In this document: in pieces, positions 35,415-47,201 of the stretch | How positions within the stretch are numbered: position 1 is the stretch's first letter | Layout of the letters: every line of letters begins with the position of its first letter | Origin: Gryganskiella cystojenkinii | Taxonomy: Eukaryota > Mortierellomycota > Mortierellomycetes > Mortierellales > Mortierellaceae | DNA: 51,218 nucleotides | Assembly: GCA_015852425.1 (NCBI GenBank) | Contig: JAAAIG010000166.1 | Location: 1-51,218 of the forward strand | Direction: 5' to 3' | The notes under the pieces: generated by a model | The model's input: the letters and a program-made list of their open reading frames with translations, nothing else | Told to the model about the DNA's origin: nothing | Databases searched by the model: none | Made by a program: the position numbers and the translations under genes

Positions 35415-37785
35415 CTACCACTTGACAGCAAGAGGATTAACGAGGTTCTGTTCGACAGCATGGTACCCTGTCCTGAGCTGCTCCTTGGCTTTGGGTGTAT
35501 CTACACCTCCGAGCCACTCTTGGTAAAGCTGCGCGAGAACAGGGTTCTCCTCGGGTTTTCTAGCCAGGACACCATTTCTATATTGTTGATCCACTTGAAC
35601 GATCCAGTCTTTCAAGGGGATCGAGCTATCCTGCTTCAACTGACCACCTCCGTTGATACATCCCGAGGGACAGGCCATAACCTCGACGAAATGGTAGGGT
35701 GATTTGCCCGTCTTGACCTTGCGGACCAAATTCTGAATGTTCCTAAACCCATACGCAGCAGCAAAACGCAACAGGGGCTCTCCACCTTCGGGTTGACCAG
35801 GAAGTTCCAATGTGACTTCCTTGAAATCTGCGTTACGGACCGTCTTGATCTCAACACCCAAGGACCGATCGACATCCACGCCATCGATCCCAAAGAGCTC
35901 TCGAGCAGCGTATTGCATCACGTACTCCAGGAATCCACCAGATGCGTTTCCAGCGGCACCGACGAGAACCTGGTCTAGACCTGTGGTAGGATCCTTGATG
36001 ACACTGTTGTAGCCCTGATCCATTTCCAGCTCTCCAAAGAGATTCATGTCTGCGGACAGACCTTGTTCGCCAAACATCTTTTCGACCTCGGTCGAGGTGA
36101 TCACACAGTCAACATCCCGAGTCTGGTACAGGTCCGAGTAGAAATCTGAACGAGAGGCCTCGAGTTTTTTGTCGTAGCAGGGCATCACACAGACGTGGTA
36201 TATTTGGTTGGGTCTAAAAAGAAAGAAAAATTAAAAAGAAAGTCAGTTTGTGTTGGCGACTCAGAACTGTAAAACGACTCTTGGTCCTGGGTTTGCAGAG
36301 CCTCCTTACTTCAATCCGAGTTGCGATCCAAAGTGGTTCTTGACCATGGATCCCATGATTTGCTGGGGCGACTTTGTCTCGCTGATATAGGGCAACATGT
36401 ATCCGTGAGTCTTTTCCGCATAACAAATCCATCCTAGATATAAAAAGTAACGATGTTGTTAAAGACTGTCAGAGGATCAACCAAAAATGAAAAGAGACGA
36501 TGAGGGTACGAAACCAAAATGATCAGACTTGAGCAATACCTGGACAAGCCGATGCAAGCATGGGCATTGCGCTCTCAGTCTCTACTGCAACAGCGGGCTC
36601 GTCACTGGCGGCACCACGGCGTACGATTCTCTTTCTGGGCTTTGGCATATCCACCTCCATGTCGCCCCCTGATGATGTTGGTGCTGTTGGTGTTTGTGTT
36701 GATGATCCATTGGGCTGAGGTGTCTTGATAGTCCCCTTGGCGACGGCCTTTTTGTATCGGGCGACAAACTCGCGTCCAGTCTCCAAAAGAGCCAAATCCC
36801 TTGAAAAGGAAGTATCAAAGACCGAGTGAACTCCAAGGTTTTTAAAGAACCAGGTCAACTTTCGAGCTACTTGAAGAGGCGTCTGGTTGTACTTTGCTGC
36901 GAAAGAGGCTCTGGTCTGTGGTGAGATGGAGACGACGACTGTGCGATGGGTAGTTGGATCATTTGTCTATTTGAGAATTTAAAGATAAAAAAAAAAGGTT
37001 TCCGAGGTCGTGCGGTGACACAGAGAGGTCATGGATGGTCAGCGATCCATTTTTTCTATTCTTTGCCCGCCATTTTCCGAGATTTGAAATACGATTTTTT
37101 TTTTTTTTTTTTCCTTTTTATTGTTTTTTTTTTTTACCTCGATAGCGATCTTGTTTTGCTTGAGGATGCTGTAGAGCTCTTCTTGCGACTGCAAATTGAC
37201 CAGGACACTCTCTGCAGAGGTAATGCATCCGCTGAGTAATCCATATCAAAAAGAAAAAAGAAAGAAAGAAAGAAAAAAAAAAAAAGTCGATAAGGGATAA
37301 CGCCATCAGTCGATAATTCCGAGATCTTTGATCTGTCTTTTTTTTTTTCGTCCTGGGCCAAAGATATGAGAAAAAAATGCCGAGGTCCTCGTACCTGCAA
37401 GCAAGACAGTCGTTCAAACTGATGGTGGCGGTCTCGAGCTTGGTCTCGAGTCCATCCTGAGAGACTTCGTAGTAGGATCCAGAGTTGTCGACCTTAATTG
37501 CACCCTGCGAGTCAATTTTTTTTAGTTACAAAGACGATCGAGTACAAAGTTAGTGAGTGGGCTGCGGAACGAAAAGACAGACTGCTCTTTTTATCCAGAG
37601 GGGCTTGAGATAGAGAGGACAGCCGTGTGAGGCGAAAGCAAAAGGTACAAGGGAGCAGATACAAACAGAAGAGACAGTACCTGGTTCTCTGAGGTCTTTG
37701 TTGATTCAACAGGCTTGATGCATGCCTGTGAGGGGGAGATGAAGTCGTTCAAGTCCGAGAGGGTTAATGCTCCGGAGAATGCCAT
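35415..37785 (-). CDS. NAR1: Cytosolic Fe-S assembly factor Nar1 (iron-only hydrogenase-like)
   Basis: A CIA-pathway protein that links Fe-S cluster carriers to the targeting complex in cytosol and nucleus. Exons in transcript order: 37785-37681, 37504-37395, 37231-37138, 36966-36540, 36433-36310 and 36213-35415, all in phase, 552 residues. The N-terminal 4Fe-4S ligands are C22 and DCLACSGC (C68, C71, C74), the latter completed exactly across intron 2. The H-cluster-like cysteines are C244 (ACPGW, across intron 4), C299 ([10 protein letters not shown]) and C468/C472 ([13 protein letters not shown]). All eight are present. Residues about 181-235 form a Thr/Pro/Ser linker with a basic [10 protein letters not shown] patch. 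The protein ends in a C-terminal Trp, as known for Nar1 and some other CIA-targeted proteins. Several introns hold long T/A runs. It diverges from the zinc transporter. Confidence 0.96.
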
Positions 37786-38353
37786 TTGGAAGGAAAAAGG
37801 AAAATGTAGTCCAAGAAAGAGTTTTGAATAGAGAGTGGAGTCGTAGAGGGTTGCGGTTTTGGTCCAGAGTGTTTAACAGAAAGAAGAGGGAATGAGAGAA
37901 TTAAAAAAAAGAAGCGGCGAGCAATGAATGAATTAGTAAAGAAAAAAAGTGTTTGTCACACACAAAGACAGAGCGCCGAGAGTGTGCTGAGAAAGAAGAA
38001 AGAAGGGGGCTCTGTCACCGTGCAGATCGACAGTGTGCCGTTGCTGTATATTTTTTGGTGGCTGAAAAAAGACAGGAAGGATTTGTTGAATGGAGCTAGC
38101 ACGCAATTCTGTCGCTGCTGGAACGGTGCGCTTATTTTTCACTGTCCGACCAAAAAAAAAAAAAGATTGACACGCTCACTTACTGTCTCCCTCTCATTCC
38201 ATCACACGAATGGACGCCCATTGCTGAATCAATCTCAGTCTTTTTAGCTACTTTTTCTGCGCACTCTCTTTTTCCCTTTCTCTCTCCTTCTTTCCTTTAC
38301 CCTCTCCCCCCCTTCCCGCTTCCCTCCCCTCTTCATCGCCGCCCTTTTCTACA
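37786..38353. promoter_or_regulatory. Shared upstream region of NAR1 and the CDF zinc transporter
   Basis: The divergent start codons are 568 bp apart. The right part (about 38235-38340) is CT-rich on the plus strand, a leader for the transporter. The left part is CT-rich on the minus strand and serves NAR1. No clear TATA box is seen near either start. No coding gene is supported inside. Confidence 0.55.
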
Positions 38354-41104
38354 ATGGGTCCAAAGTCAAAGAAAAAGAACAATGGCGCCAAGCCAAAGAC
38401 TCTGGCCTCGCTCAAGGCCCAAGTCGCCTCCCAGTCAACATCCTCCTCTGGATCTTCATCCCCACAGGACAAAATCACCCCGACTACATCTGTCCCCCCC
38501 TCACCCGCTGATGCAAAGTTGAATGATCCCAACGGACAAGACTCTTCTGCCTCCTCTCCCTCGATCCCCTCTTCAACCGTCAACCACATCGCTGTCCCAG
38601 TCGAATCCAACCAACCAATGCAAGTTCAGGATTCAACCAGCTCTGCTCACGCTCACTCTTCTCATTCACGGAACCCTCAACGTTCTCCTTCTCTGCCTTC
38701 TGGTGCCACCACCGTCACCTCCTCTGACCACGACCGCGATCAAAACGAAGACGACCAAGAGCAAGAACAAGTGAACCACTCTCACAACCATAACAACGAC
38801 CACAGCGGGAAAGGACACGTTCACGCACCCCAGTCTCTTGTCGACAGCCAGAGCATCATTCACACCATGCCAACAAGCTCTACGCCCTTGAAGGCCTCTT
38901 TGGGTCAGAGCTACGGCAGCAGCAAGGGACCTGTCATTGTCCGCATGGATAGCAATCAGAGCCATAACCACGGAGGAAATGATCATGCAGAGTTCCACCA
39001 TGGACCTCACGATGTTAACTCGCCCCCTCTTCGACCCTCAACCCCTCCGCCGATCGTTTGCAAGGGTGTCTTGATCACGAACGAGTCGACAAAGAACAAG
39101 CGCAAGCTCATCTTTGTTACTATCCTCTGCCTCTGTTTCTTCACTCTCGAGATGGTTGGAGCTTATTTCTCGCGGTCCCTAGCCTTGATGAGTGATGCCT
39201 TCCACCTCTTGTCAGGTAATGAATTGGATGACTTTTGTTATATCAAAAAAAGCACACTCCCTCGTGTTGCCTGTTGTGCGTTGTGTGGGGGGGGGACAGA
39301 CAGGACACATTGCAGCAGCAGCAACATCAGAAACAGGACTATACATGCAGATCGATCGAGTCCCTCTTTTTTTGCCTTTTCCAACCTCCTAACGGACTGG
39401 ATCAATCTACTGTCCTGCTACCGTTCCCTGCCCCACCTTCGTATTGCTCCCAAAGAACCATTGGACGGAAGCACCTCCTTTTTGGATCCATCTCGACTAA
39501 ATGATGATTCCATTCTCGACCTTCCTTTTGACGTAAACTGACGTGTGAATGACCTTTTTCTTTTTTTACTCTTACAGACGTGGTTAGTTTCATGGTCTCG
39601 TTGATTGCCATTTGGTTGTCTGAGCAGCCAGCGACCAAGCGCCATTCGTTTGGATACCATCGTGCTGAAGTCCTAGCCGCGCTCATGTCTGTCTTTATCA
39701 TCTGGATCATGACCGCGTTCCTCTTGATGGAGGCCGTGGAGCGTATTCAGAACCCCAAGGCGATCGATGGCAAGGCCATGTGCATTGTTGCCACCATCGG
39801 TGTCTTCATCAACATCATGTAAGCGTTTAAAAATCCTTTCTCTGTCTCCTCTCCCTCTTCCAAACCCCCCTTCAAGCTCTGTTCATTTTTTTTTTTTTTT
39901 TTTTGGTTATCTGATCCTCCTCATTCGTTGTCTCCGTTTCGAATTTTCTATTGTGGAGATAAAAAACAACAAAATGCACTAAATATGGTCATGTTCTTTT
40001 CATATCCTGAAACTTAGCTTGGCATTCGCTCTGGGACACGATCACTCACACGGCGGACATGGACACGATCATGACCACGATCATAATGACTCCCACAGCC
40101 ACTCCCACGAGCACGGCAATGGCTCCTCCCATAGCCACAACGAGTCTCATACTCATGATCATGGCACCGTTGCTCACAAGAAGGTACGTTATGGGACAAT
40201 CGATCAAAGAGAAGAGAGAAACTTATCCGTGAATAGACCTGAACCTCTCACTCATAACTGACAAAACAACCAACTCTTTATTCTTCTTTGATTTGACTAA
40301 TCATCCTTGCTTAGGAGGCCAACATCAACGTGAAGGCTGCTACTTTGCACGTCATCGGCGACTTGATTTCGTCTGTTGTAAGTGGTCGACAAAAGATGCC
40401 AGGAACATTGCCCATCGCACACTGGATCATACGTAGTTTTCTTAATCTGACTCTTTTTTTTCATATATTTAATAGGGTGTTTTGATTGCGTCCATCATTA
40501 TCTGGGTCAAGCCTTCTTGGACCATTGTCGACCCCATTTGCACAGTCCTGTTCTCGATCCTGGTCATGTTCACGACCTACCGTTTGGTCTTGGACAGTCT
40601 TGGAATTTTGATGGAGGGTACTCCCACGCACATTGACCCTGAAGAGGTCGAGGCGGCCTTGAAGCAGATTCATGGAGTCACTGTTGTTCACGATTTGCAC
40701 GTTTGGAACTTGACTGCGGGCAAGGTAAAGAGAAAAAGATCATCCTAACACAAGAAACGTTGCCTTTTTTGGAGTAGTCAAACAACTTTATAACGTTCGA
40801 GTTTTAACGCGTTGTTGCTCTCATTTTTTTTCTTTCATCGTCCGCCTTTGCGTAGCCCTCGTTGGCGGTTCATTTGGGGTTGTCGCCAGCCAGTTCCTTG
40901 ACCACAGAGCCATTGACTATGGCTGATTACGACCGTATCTTGACCGAGGCTCAGAACGTGGTCTGTGGACGGTTCCAGATCCATCATTCGACCATTCAGC
41001 TGGAGACGGCCTCAAACTCAATGAGTGAGCATTGTCGACCCGAGATGTGTCAGAACGATGGTGGCGTTGGTTCCGTGAGTCCTCGCGGATACAACGCTGT
41101 GTAG
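38354..41104 (+). CDS. CDF/SLC30 family zinc transporter
   Basis: A proton-coupled Zn2+ exporter moving zinc from cytosol into vacuole or secretory compartments. Exons: 38354-39215, 39578-39818, 40018-40183, 40315-40377, 40476-40724 and 40856-41104, all in phase, 609 residues. Residues 1 to about 245 are Ser/Pro-rich and hydrophilic with scattered His clusters. Six membrane helices follow. The Zn2+ site is HxxxD in TM2 (H284, D288, across intron 1) and HxxxD in TM5 (H435, D439); His rather than Asp at the first place of each site fits Zn2+ over Mn2+ or Fe2+. The TM4-TM5 loop is a typical His-rich zinc sensor (about 375-420, HDHSHGGHGHDHDHDH). A C-terminal cytosolic domain (VTVVHDLHVWNLT) closes it. 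The N-terminal extension is long for the family. The tail ends at TAG 41102-41104 and converges on the next gene. Confidence 0.93.
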
Positions 41105-41331
41105 AAGAACGCAGAAGATCGATTACACGAAGACGTCCCAAAAGACTCTCATAGACGCAAACAACAATTTTGATACAATTTCTCATTATTCTTTTTGCAA
41201 AACAAAAATATCAGACACAAACGAATATGAAGAAACATGCAATAATCTCTAGAGCTTTATTTATTTATTTACAAGTGGGTGGAGCAAGGAGATGCTGCAG
41301 GAATGAATGAATGGATGATTTTTGATTGAAG

Positions 41332-44300
41332 CTATTGTGCAGCGGAAAGGCTCTGGACCTGGACCAACCATCGATCCCTTGTGCAAGGTCCAAGATTGTT
41401 GGAATTGGAATCGATACTCCTAGCAACGTCCAGCCAACGGGTTGGATCCATCATGGCCTGATCTCGACAAGTCTGTTCCAGAGACAACATCGCCGTCGCT
41501 AACTGAGGCACCAAAGTCGCGCCCCCGGTCTTGGCCAGCCACTCTTGTTCAGAAGAACAAAAGGACAGGGACGAAGGCAAGGTCGACGTCAGGAGGAAGA
41601 GAGTCTCCCGTTGAGGATACAACAGTCCGTTCTGTTCCAGTTCGATCAACAAGTACGCAAACGAACGGATCGTCTGTGGACGACGACTCTGCCAGGACTC
41701 GCGACGGCTGTGTCCCGCAGAGAAGGTCGCTGGCGAGGGAGAAGAAGGGTCCGCAACACGGAAGGCTGGGGTCTTGAACGTGCTGAGAACATGTTCTTCG
41801 AATTGATGCAAAAGATCCAAGAGCTGATTCAAAGCCGGCTGAGCTGCTGCCATGGTCATTATTGTCGTCGTCGTCGTCGCCACGCTGGAGACTGACCCGG
41901 ATCGGACCAAGGAATGATATGATGGTGGGGGTGCGTCATCAAACCGATGGATGTATCCCGCTAGTGACTCTGGCTCTGGGCTGACCAGTACTCGAGCTGG
42001 TGTGTAGGGTTGTCGCTGATGTTGTTGCTGCCGACGATGATGTTGTTCCTCGTCGTGTGCTTCATCTTCACTGTCCTCCTCTTCAGAGTCCGTGTCCTCG
42101 TCACTATCCTCATCACTATCGTAGACCTCGTATCGTGACCGCTCCTCTTGTTGGGAGTGCTGTTGACGATGTTGTTGGTGTTGGTTCTGGAGCGTTCGGG
42201 GATCGATTTGAATGCGCCGGGGGGAGTTGGATGTAGACGAAGACAAGGTCAGCGGCCCCATCAAGGAGGCAGATGTTGCGGGATAGCTTAGAGGGCGAGA
42301 TGAGGATAGTTGTTGCGACTGCGACGGCGACTGCAGTTGTTGCCGATACATGGAATGCGGCGTCGTTTCATCTTCGTCCGAATCCGAGTCTGATACAGAG
42401 TCAAAGAAGGAACCGGTTGCAGTGCTAGTGATCGCCTTTGGTCCTGCCATCCTAGTATCGGCCAAGTGTAGATGACGTTGTTGCTGTGGTGGTGAATGTT
42501 GTTGTCTGTTATGCAGAGATTGTTGGAAATATGAAGGGGGTATGAATTGATGCTGCTGTTGTTGTTGAGGATGTCGTGTATGCTGGGAATGATGTCTTTG
42601 GTGCTGTTGCTGTTGGTGATCATGCTGGTGGTATTGATGCTGTCGTGAATGAGAAGAGATCTGAGAAATGGCTGTCTCTGAACGTGAGGGAATAATGGTT
42701 GTTGATGGCGAAGGAGAAGATGGAATCGAAGCCGAGGCAGCCTTGAGGTGAAAGCTGAACGAGGCTGAGAACCGACGAAGGCCTGGCTCTCGCCCTATTG
42801 GGGCTGATCTCGTCATCGGGGCGGTAGCAGAGACGGGCACGTTTGTGGTACTGGAACCGGATCCCGAGATGGAGGACACTGAACTCGCGCGGCTGTCCCG
42901 ACGGCGTTGTTGGATCTTGTACCAGGGAGTAGAGGAAGAAGAAAAAGAGGAAGAAGAAGAGGAAACGTTGATCCGTTCGTCGCTCACTGTCCCTCCATTG
43001 CCACTGAGACTGCTGTTTCCGCTGTCAGTGCTGCCCTTACGATTCGATTTTAAAGTATTCTTGTTCTTCTTGGGCACGGATCCCTTGAGCGATGATCCAT
43101 GTTCGTTGCCTCCTTCGCCCGTTGTCTCGGCGGTGTCACCCTTGATCGATCCAAACATGTTTATGAATGGGTTCTTGACGCTGTTGCTTCTCAGCATCCT
43201 TGAGAACTTGGACCCGTTGCTGGAACCGGAACTACTGGTGCTGTCCTTGGAGTTCTTTCTGGACCCGATGGTGGGTGGATGTTGTGGGGCGGGCGGGAGA
43301 GACGAAATCGACATCTGATGCGTGTCGTGACCAATGATTGAGGATGACCCTGTGGGACTGTTGTAGAATAGGGCTTTGTTGTTGTTGTCTTGATCAGCGG
43401 CTGGTTGGAGTAGGCTGAGGAATGGTTGAATAAACGTTGAGGGCGACGAAGTCGATGACGATGAGGTGTTGGGCACAGACACAAAGGAGAGCCTAGGCGT
43501 TGATGTTGGCGTAGATGAAGATGACAATGATGACGTCTTGGCAGGTGTGTCAGCGGTGTTTAACAGGCGAGGGGATTTAGCAATAACAGGTGTCGATTGA
43601 GGTGTTGCCGCGGGGGTGATCATGCCAAGGCCGTGAACACCTCCAGAGGATGACGATGGAGGTGGGGTGGTCGCTGCTGTGTTATTGTTATTCATGTCTG
43701 TCGTGGGTCCAGCAAGAGCCTGTTTGTAGGACTCGAGGACCTGGAGGGCAAGCATGCGAGTTTCTTGATCATTCTTGTCCTCACCGATAGCGTTATTGTC
43801 GCCACTGAGATCGGCGATTGACACGAGTGCATTGGCCATCTCGAGGAGTTGTTGACGCATAAGCATGGTGTCTGTTGAGGGTGAGGTAGGGAGCAGGTTG
43901 ATTGTTGCTGTAGTGGAGGTGGATGAGGGTGATGAAGACATGACCGGTAGTGAGGAGGAAGAAAACAGAGGGCAGAGCGGAGGAGAGGACGGTGCAGTGA
44001 AGAGCTCAGGCGATGAAGAGGAATAGGAGGAGGAAGACGGAGAGGATGAGAAAGATGGAAAAGGAAAGGAAGAAAGAAAAGAGGTTGGGCGTTCGTTTTC
44101 ATTTGTGCGACTCCTCTTCTTGTCTGTCGCCCGTTTTCCTCTATCGATCTGTTCCCTGTGAGATCCGACAGCAGTGTGGTCAAACAGGCAGTCGTCGTCG
44201 TCGTCATGATGGTAGTTATCAACCCCACGGTCTTGTCCTCTTTCGCTATAATCGTTTCCTTCATGTTGTTGCTCTTTTTGCTCATCCTGCAGGGTGCTGA

Positions 44301-45234
44301 TGTTGTTTATCCCGATAGACCGTGTCTGGGGATCGTTCGTTGATTGGCTGCCGTTTTTGGCTCTAAATGAAAGGGACGGACGCGTCTGATGTTTAACTTT
44401 TGACTGAATCGGGTGATATCGTTCCTGTTCGGATAAAGTAGCAGGATTGGAGTGCTGTGATGCTGACATTGTTGTCGCTGTAGATGTCATGGTCGTCGAG
44501 CTTGTCAGCATCAGCAATGTCGTCGTGGTGGCCGGTGGCTCCTTTTTTGTCCGTGTTTGTGCTTGTTCCTGCTCTTTGTCTCGTTGTTGTTGACCAAGAT
44601 CTACTCCTGGCTCAATCTTCTCCTTTTGTGAGAAGGGTGAGACTGGACAGGAACTGACAAAGGAATCTGTGCGAGACGAAGAAGGAGGGAAGGAGGGAAG
44701 GAGAGAAGAAGGAGGAAGAAAAGGAAGGGACTGGCAAGAGGGAGTCGTTGCTTCTATAGATGATGCTGTGTTGTTGACTTGAACTTCGACGCACGGAAAA
44801 GTTAAGGTTGAATCGGTTGTTGTTAGTGTAGAGGGGATCGAATGAATGTACCAAAGATTTTCCTTTTCTCCTTCTTCTTCCTCTGCTCCTTCTTCCAAAT
44901 CTCTGACAGAGATGACCGTTGGTCTAGACGCGGCCATCGGTTCATCCTCTAGTTGGGACCGATGAAGCAAGACGGTTCCATCCTCTGTTTGGACAGTCTC
45001 TAACCGTCCTCCGGGACCGATGATTCTCTCCAGATCCTTGACCAGGACGGATCGACATCGCTTCACGAGGTAGATCGGGACCTTGTGGACGATCCTTTGA
45101 GGTGGCGATTCAGACCTCGGTAGTGAAAAAGGCTGATGATGCTGTGGTGAATCGTTGTTGTCGTTGTTGTGTTTATGGAAGGATAACGGGTTTGTGACTA
45201 CGATCACGGACTGGTATGCTGCCCGACGGATCAT
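41332..45234 (-). CDS. Low-complexity protein with PPxY motif, function unknown
   Basis: One uninterrupted exon. From the ATG at 45234 it encodes 1300 residues; the frame opens 38 codons earlier, but that part looks like leader sequence. I do not recognise a family. The N terminus (MIRRAAYQSVIVVTNPLSF, then PIYLVKRCRSVLVKDLERI and GRLETVQTEDGTVLL) looks folded and could be a small conserved domain. The middle 900 residues are Ser/Thr/Pro/Gln-rich with His/Gln runs and an acidic DSDEDTDSEEE block. Near residue 1100 is DDAPPPSYHSL, a PPxY motif of the kind bound by WW domains of Nedd4/Rsp5 ligases. The last 180 residues regain helical, probably folded sequence (NQLLDLLHQFEEHVLSTF; SFAYLLIELEQNGLLYP). 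Conserved ends with a disordered centre suggest a regulatory or scaffold protein. That it is a real gene rests on its length and uninterrupted frame. Confidence 0.72.
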   Translation of the reverse strand: MIRRAAYQSVIVVTNPLSFHKHNNDNNDSPQHHQPFSLPRSESPPQRIVHKVPIYLVKRCRSVLVKDLERIIGPGGRLETVQTEDGTVLLHRSQLEDEPMAASRPTVISVRDLEEGAEEEEGEKENLWYIHSIPSTLTTTDSTLTFPCVEVQVNNTASSIEATTPSCQSLPFLPPSSLLPSFPPSSSRTDSFVSSCPVSPFSQKEKIEPGVDLGQQQRDKEQEQAQTRTKKEPPATTTTLLMLTSSTTMTSTATTMSASQHSNPATLSEQERYHPIQSKVKHQTRPSLSFRAKNGSQSTNDPQTRSIGINNISTLQDEQKEQQHEGNDYSERGQDRGVDNYHHDDDDDCLFDHTAVGSHREQIDRGKRATDKKRSRTNENERPTSFLSSFPFPSFSSSPSSSSYSSSSPELFTAPSSPPLCPLFSSSSLPVMSSSPSSTSTTATINLLPTSPSTDTMLMRQQLLEMANALVSIADLSGDNNAIGEDKNDQETRMLALQVLESYKQALAGPTTDMNNNNTAATTPPPSSSSGGVHGLGMITPAATPQSTPVIAKSPRLLNTADTPAKTSSLSSSSTPTSTPRLSFVSVPNTSSSSTSSPSTFIQPFLSLLQPAADQDNNNKALFYNSPTGSSSIIGHDTHQMSISSLPPAPQHPPTIGSRKNSKDSTSSSGSSNGSKFSRMLRSNSVKNPFINMFGSIKGDTAETTGEGGNEHGSSLKGSVPKKNKNTLKSNRKGSTDSGNSSLSGNGGTVSDERINVSSSSSSFSSSSTPWYKIQQRRRDSRASSVSSISGSGSSTTNVPVSATAPMTRSAPIGREPGLRRFSASFSFHLKAASASIPSSPSPSTTIIPSRSETAISQISSHSRQHQYHQHDHQQQQHQRHHSQHTRHPQQQQQHQFIPPSYFQQSLHNRQQHSPPQQQRHLHLADTRMAGPKAITSTATGSFFDSVSDSDSDEDETTPHSMYRQQLQSPSQSQQLSSSRPLSYPATSASLMGPLTLSSSTSNSPRRIQIDPRTLQNQHQQHRQQHSQQEERSRYEVYDSDEDSDEDTDSEEEDSEDEAHDEEQHHRRQQQHQRQPYTPARVLVSPEPESLAGYIHRFDDAPPPSYHSLVRSGSVSSVATTTTTIMTMAAAQPALNQLLDLLHQFEEHVLSTFKTPAFRVADPSSPSPATFSAGHSRRESWQSRRPQTIRSFAYLLIELEQNGLLYPQRETLFLLTSTLPSSLSFCSSEQEWLAKTGGATLVPQLATAMLSLEQTCRDQAMMDPTRWLDVARSIDSNSNNLGPCTRDRWLVQVQSLSAAQ

Positions 45235-47201
45235 CGTTGGTTTTGCTGTTGGCGAAGGAAAATTGGAGGAAGGACAGAGGCGGGGGTGGAATGCAAGGAG
45301 GTGTAGGGTACAGTAGGAGTTGAAAGAAGACGTTTTTTTTGGTCCCAATTTACTCTTTCAGTAGAGATCTTTGTTACGAAAAGGGAAGTATTTGTGAGGA
45401 AGGGAGATGGGGAGATGAGGAGAAGGACAGGAAATGGTTGTTAGTTTTGAACAGATGGGGGTAGGAGTTGGAGGAGTGCGAAACTCCGAAGAAATATCCG
45501 GACAACGGTGTTGTTCGAGATTTGCCTTTTTTACTGAAGCGGAAGTGAATGAACGAGAGGTCATGGGTAGACTGCGGTGATGAAATGGAAGAGAAGACAA
45601 AAAGCTGCGGCGTCACGTTATATTGTACCTGATCGGCAGGGGATGAGCCTTCGGGCTTATCACAGTAATGATAGATGAGGCTGCGATTTCTTTTCTTTTT
45701 TTTTTTGAGTGGGTGAACTTCTTTGAAAGTGTGAGTAAGAGATTGACGATCTGATATATTCCTGGAGAAAAAAGGTGATGGTTGTTGAGGAAGGTAAAAG
45801 AAAGACCGAAAAAGAAACAAGGTTATTTATGGATATCTGCGTGGAATGAGAGGAGAGGAAGGAAGAAATAAAACGTCAAACCTCCGGCGCAAAAAAGAAA
45901 GAGGAGATACGCGACCAGTCCACCAGCCCCAAGCCGATGGAAACGCGTTGCATATTTTTGTTGCTAGCCGAGACGGGCCCTTCCTTACGAGGACCATGAG
46001 AAGGGAGGAGGGGTATGATGAGAGAAAAACAGGAAGACGGAGGGGGGTTGCTCTTAAAAGGCAAAAGGGGTCATATTGCAAAGTGTTGAATGAGGCAAAA
46101 TAAAAAAAGAGCGGAAAAATCGTTGTTGGACAGTTCTGTCCGTGTCCCTGGTCCAGACCGATTTTTTTTTACTTTTTTTTTTCCAAACTTCGCCCAAAAA
46201 AGAAAGAACGTACTGACTTGATCTTTCCCTGTCCCTCTTCATCTCTCCATCACGTTCACCCCATGCTCGGATTATGATTGGACTTTCCTCACCTTCAGGT
46301 TTAGCAAAAAAAAAAGAAAAAAAAAGAAGAGAGGGAACAGTCATCGATTGTGCAATTACCTGCTGTACGCTCTTTCTTTGGGATAAAGGACGCATTTACC
46401 AACTGCAGCCACCATGCTCATTTCCTTTCTCTATTTTTCTTTGTTCACGTCGAAGCAAATGAATTGATCCACGTGCGGGAATGGATCCGTAACTCCTCCT
46501 TTTTCCCAGGAGTGATATATAAGTCTCTACATGTCTCCCTCGCGCATGAGAGAGTCCCCACGTTATCGGATCGATACTCATAGCAAAAACGCTTTAATCG
46601 ACGACCTGTCCTTGCTGCCTAAAAGCACTCAAAAAAAGCAATTGACAGTCAAGACGCACTGGGAAAACGTGAAACCAAAAAAAAAAAAATAAAACAAAGA
46701 ACCCATGGAAAAAAGTAAAACAAAAAAAAAAAAAAAAAAAAAATATCAAGACTTTTTTTACTTCCAATTGTTGAAAGAGAAAAAAGAAAACTATAAAACT
46801 ACAATAGTGTAAAAAAGGGAAGGGGGGAGGTGGAGTGAAGGGTGGGGACATTGCATTGAAGCACAAAAAGAGAAAAATAGAAATGTGAAAGAACGAAAAA
46901 AAAAAAGAAAAAGAAAAAAAATACCTACAATAAAGAAAGAGGATTCAAAAAGAAAGAAAGGACAACGAAAGAACAGAAACGCAGAGAAAGAACACATTTT
47001 TCTTACAATATGAAATGGGGGAAACGATGTCAAAGAACAAAATGAATTAAAAAAAAATAGGATACGTTAAAGACAACCTCGCGTCGATATCGTTTTTTTT
47101 GCTTCCGATTCCCTCCAAGTATGGTTAGGACTCCAAAGGTCCTGGTCCTTCATTCCTCCTCCCTCCGTGGTCTGTAGTCTGAGACAAGGGCCACTTCTCT
47201 T
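45235..47201. other. Intergenic region between the low-complexity gene and NOT3
   Basis: No coding gene is supported. It holds the promoter and leader of the gene ending at 41332 (CT-rich on the minus strand, about 45240-45450) and the NOT3 3' flank. A and T homopolymers are frequent, including A runs at about 46678-46689 and 46725-46743. A GATATATAAG sequence at 46502-46520 lies on the plus strand with no plus gene after it. Confidence 0.55.

Noticed and set aside
45235..45348. Longer start for the low-complexity protein
   Set aside because: The extra 38 codons read like leader sequence; MIRRAAYQ at 45234 begins the conserved-looking segment.
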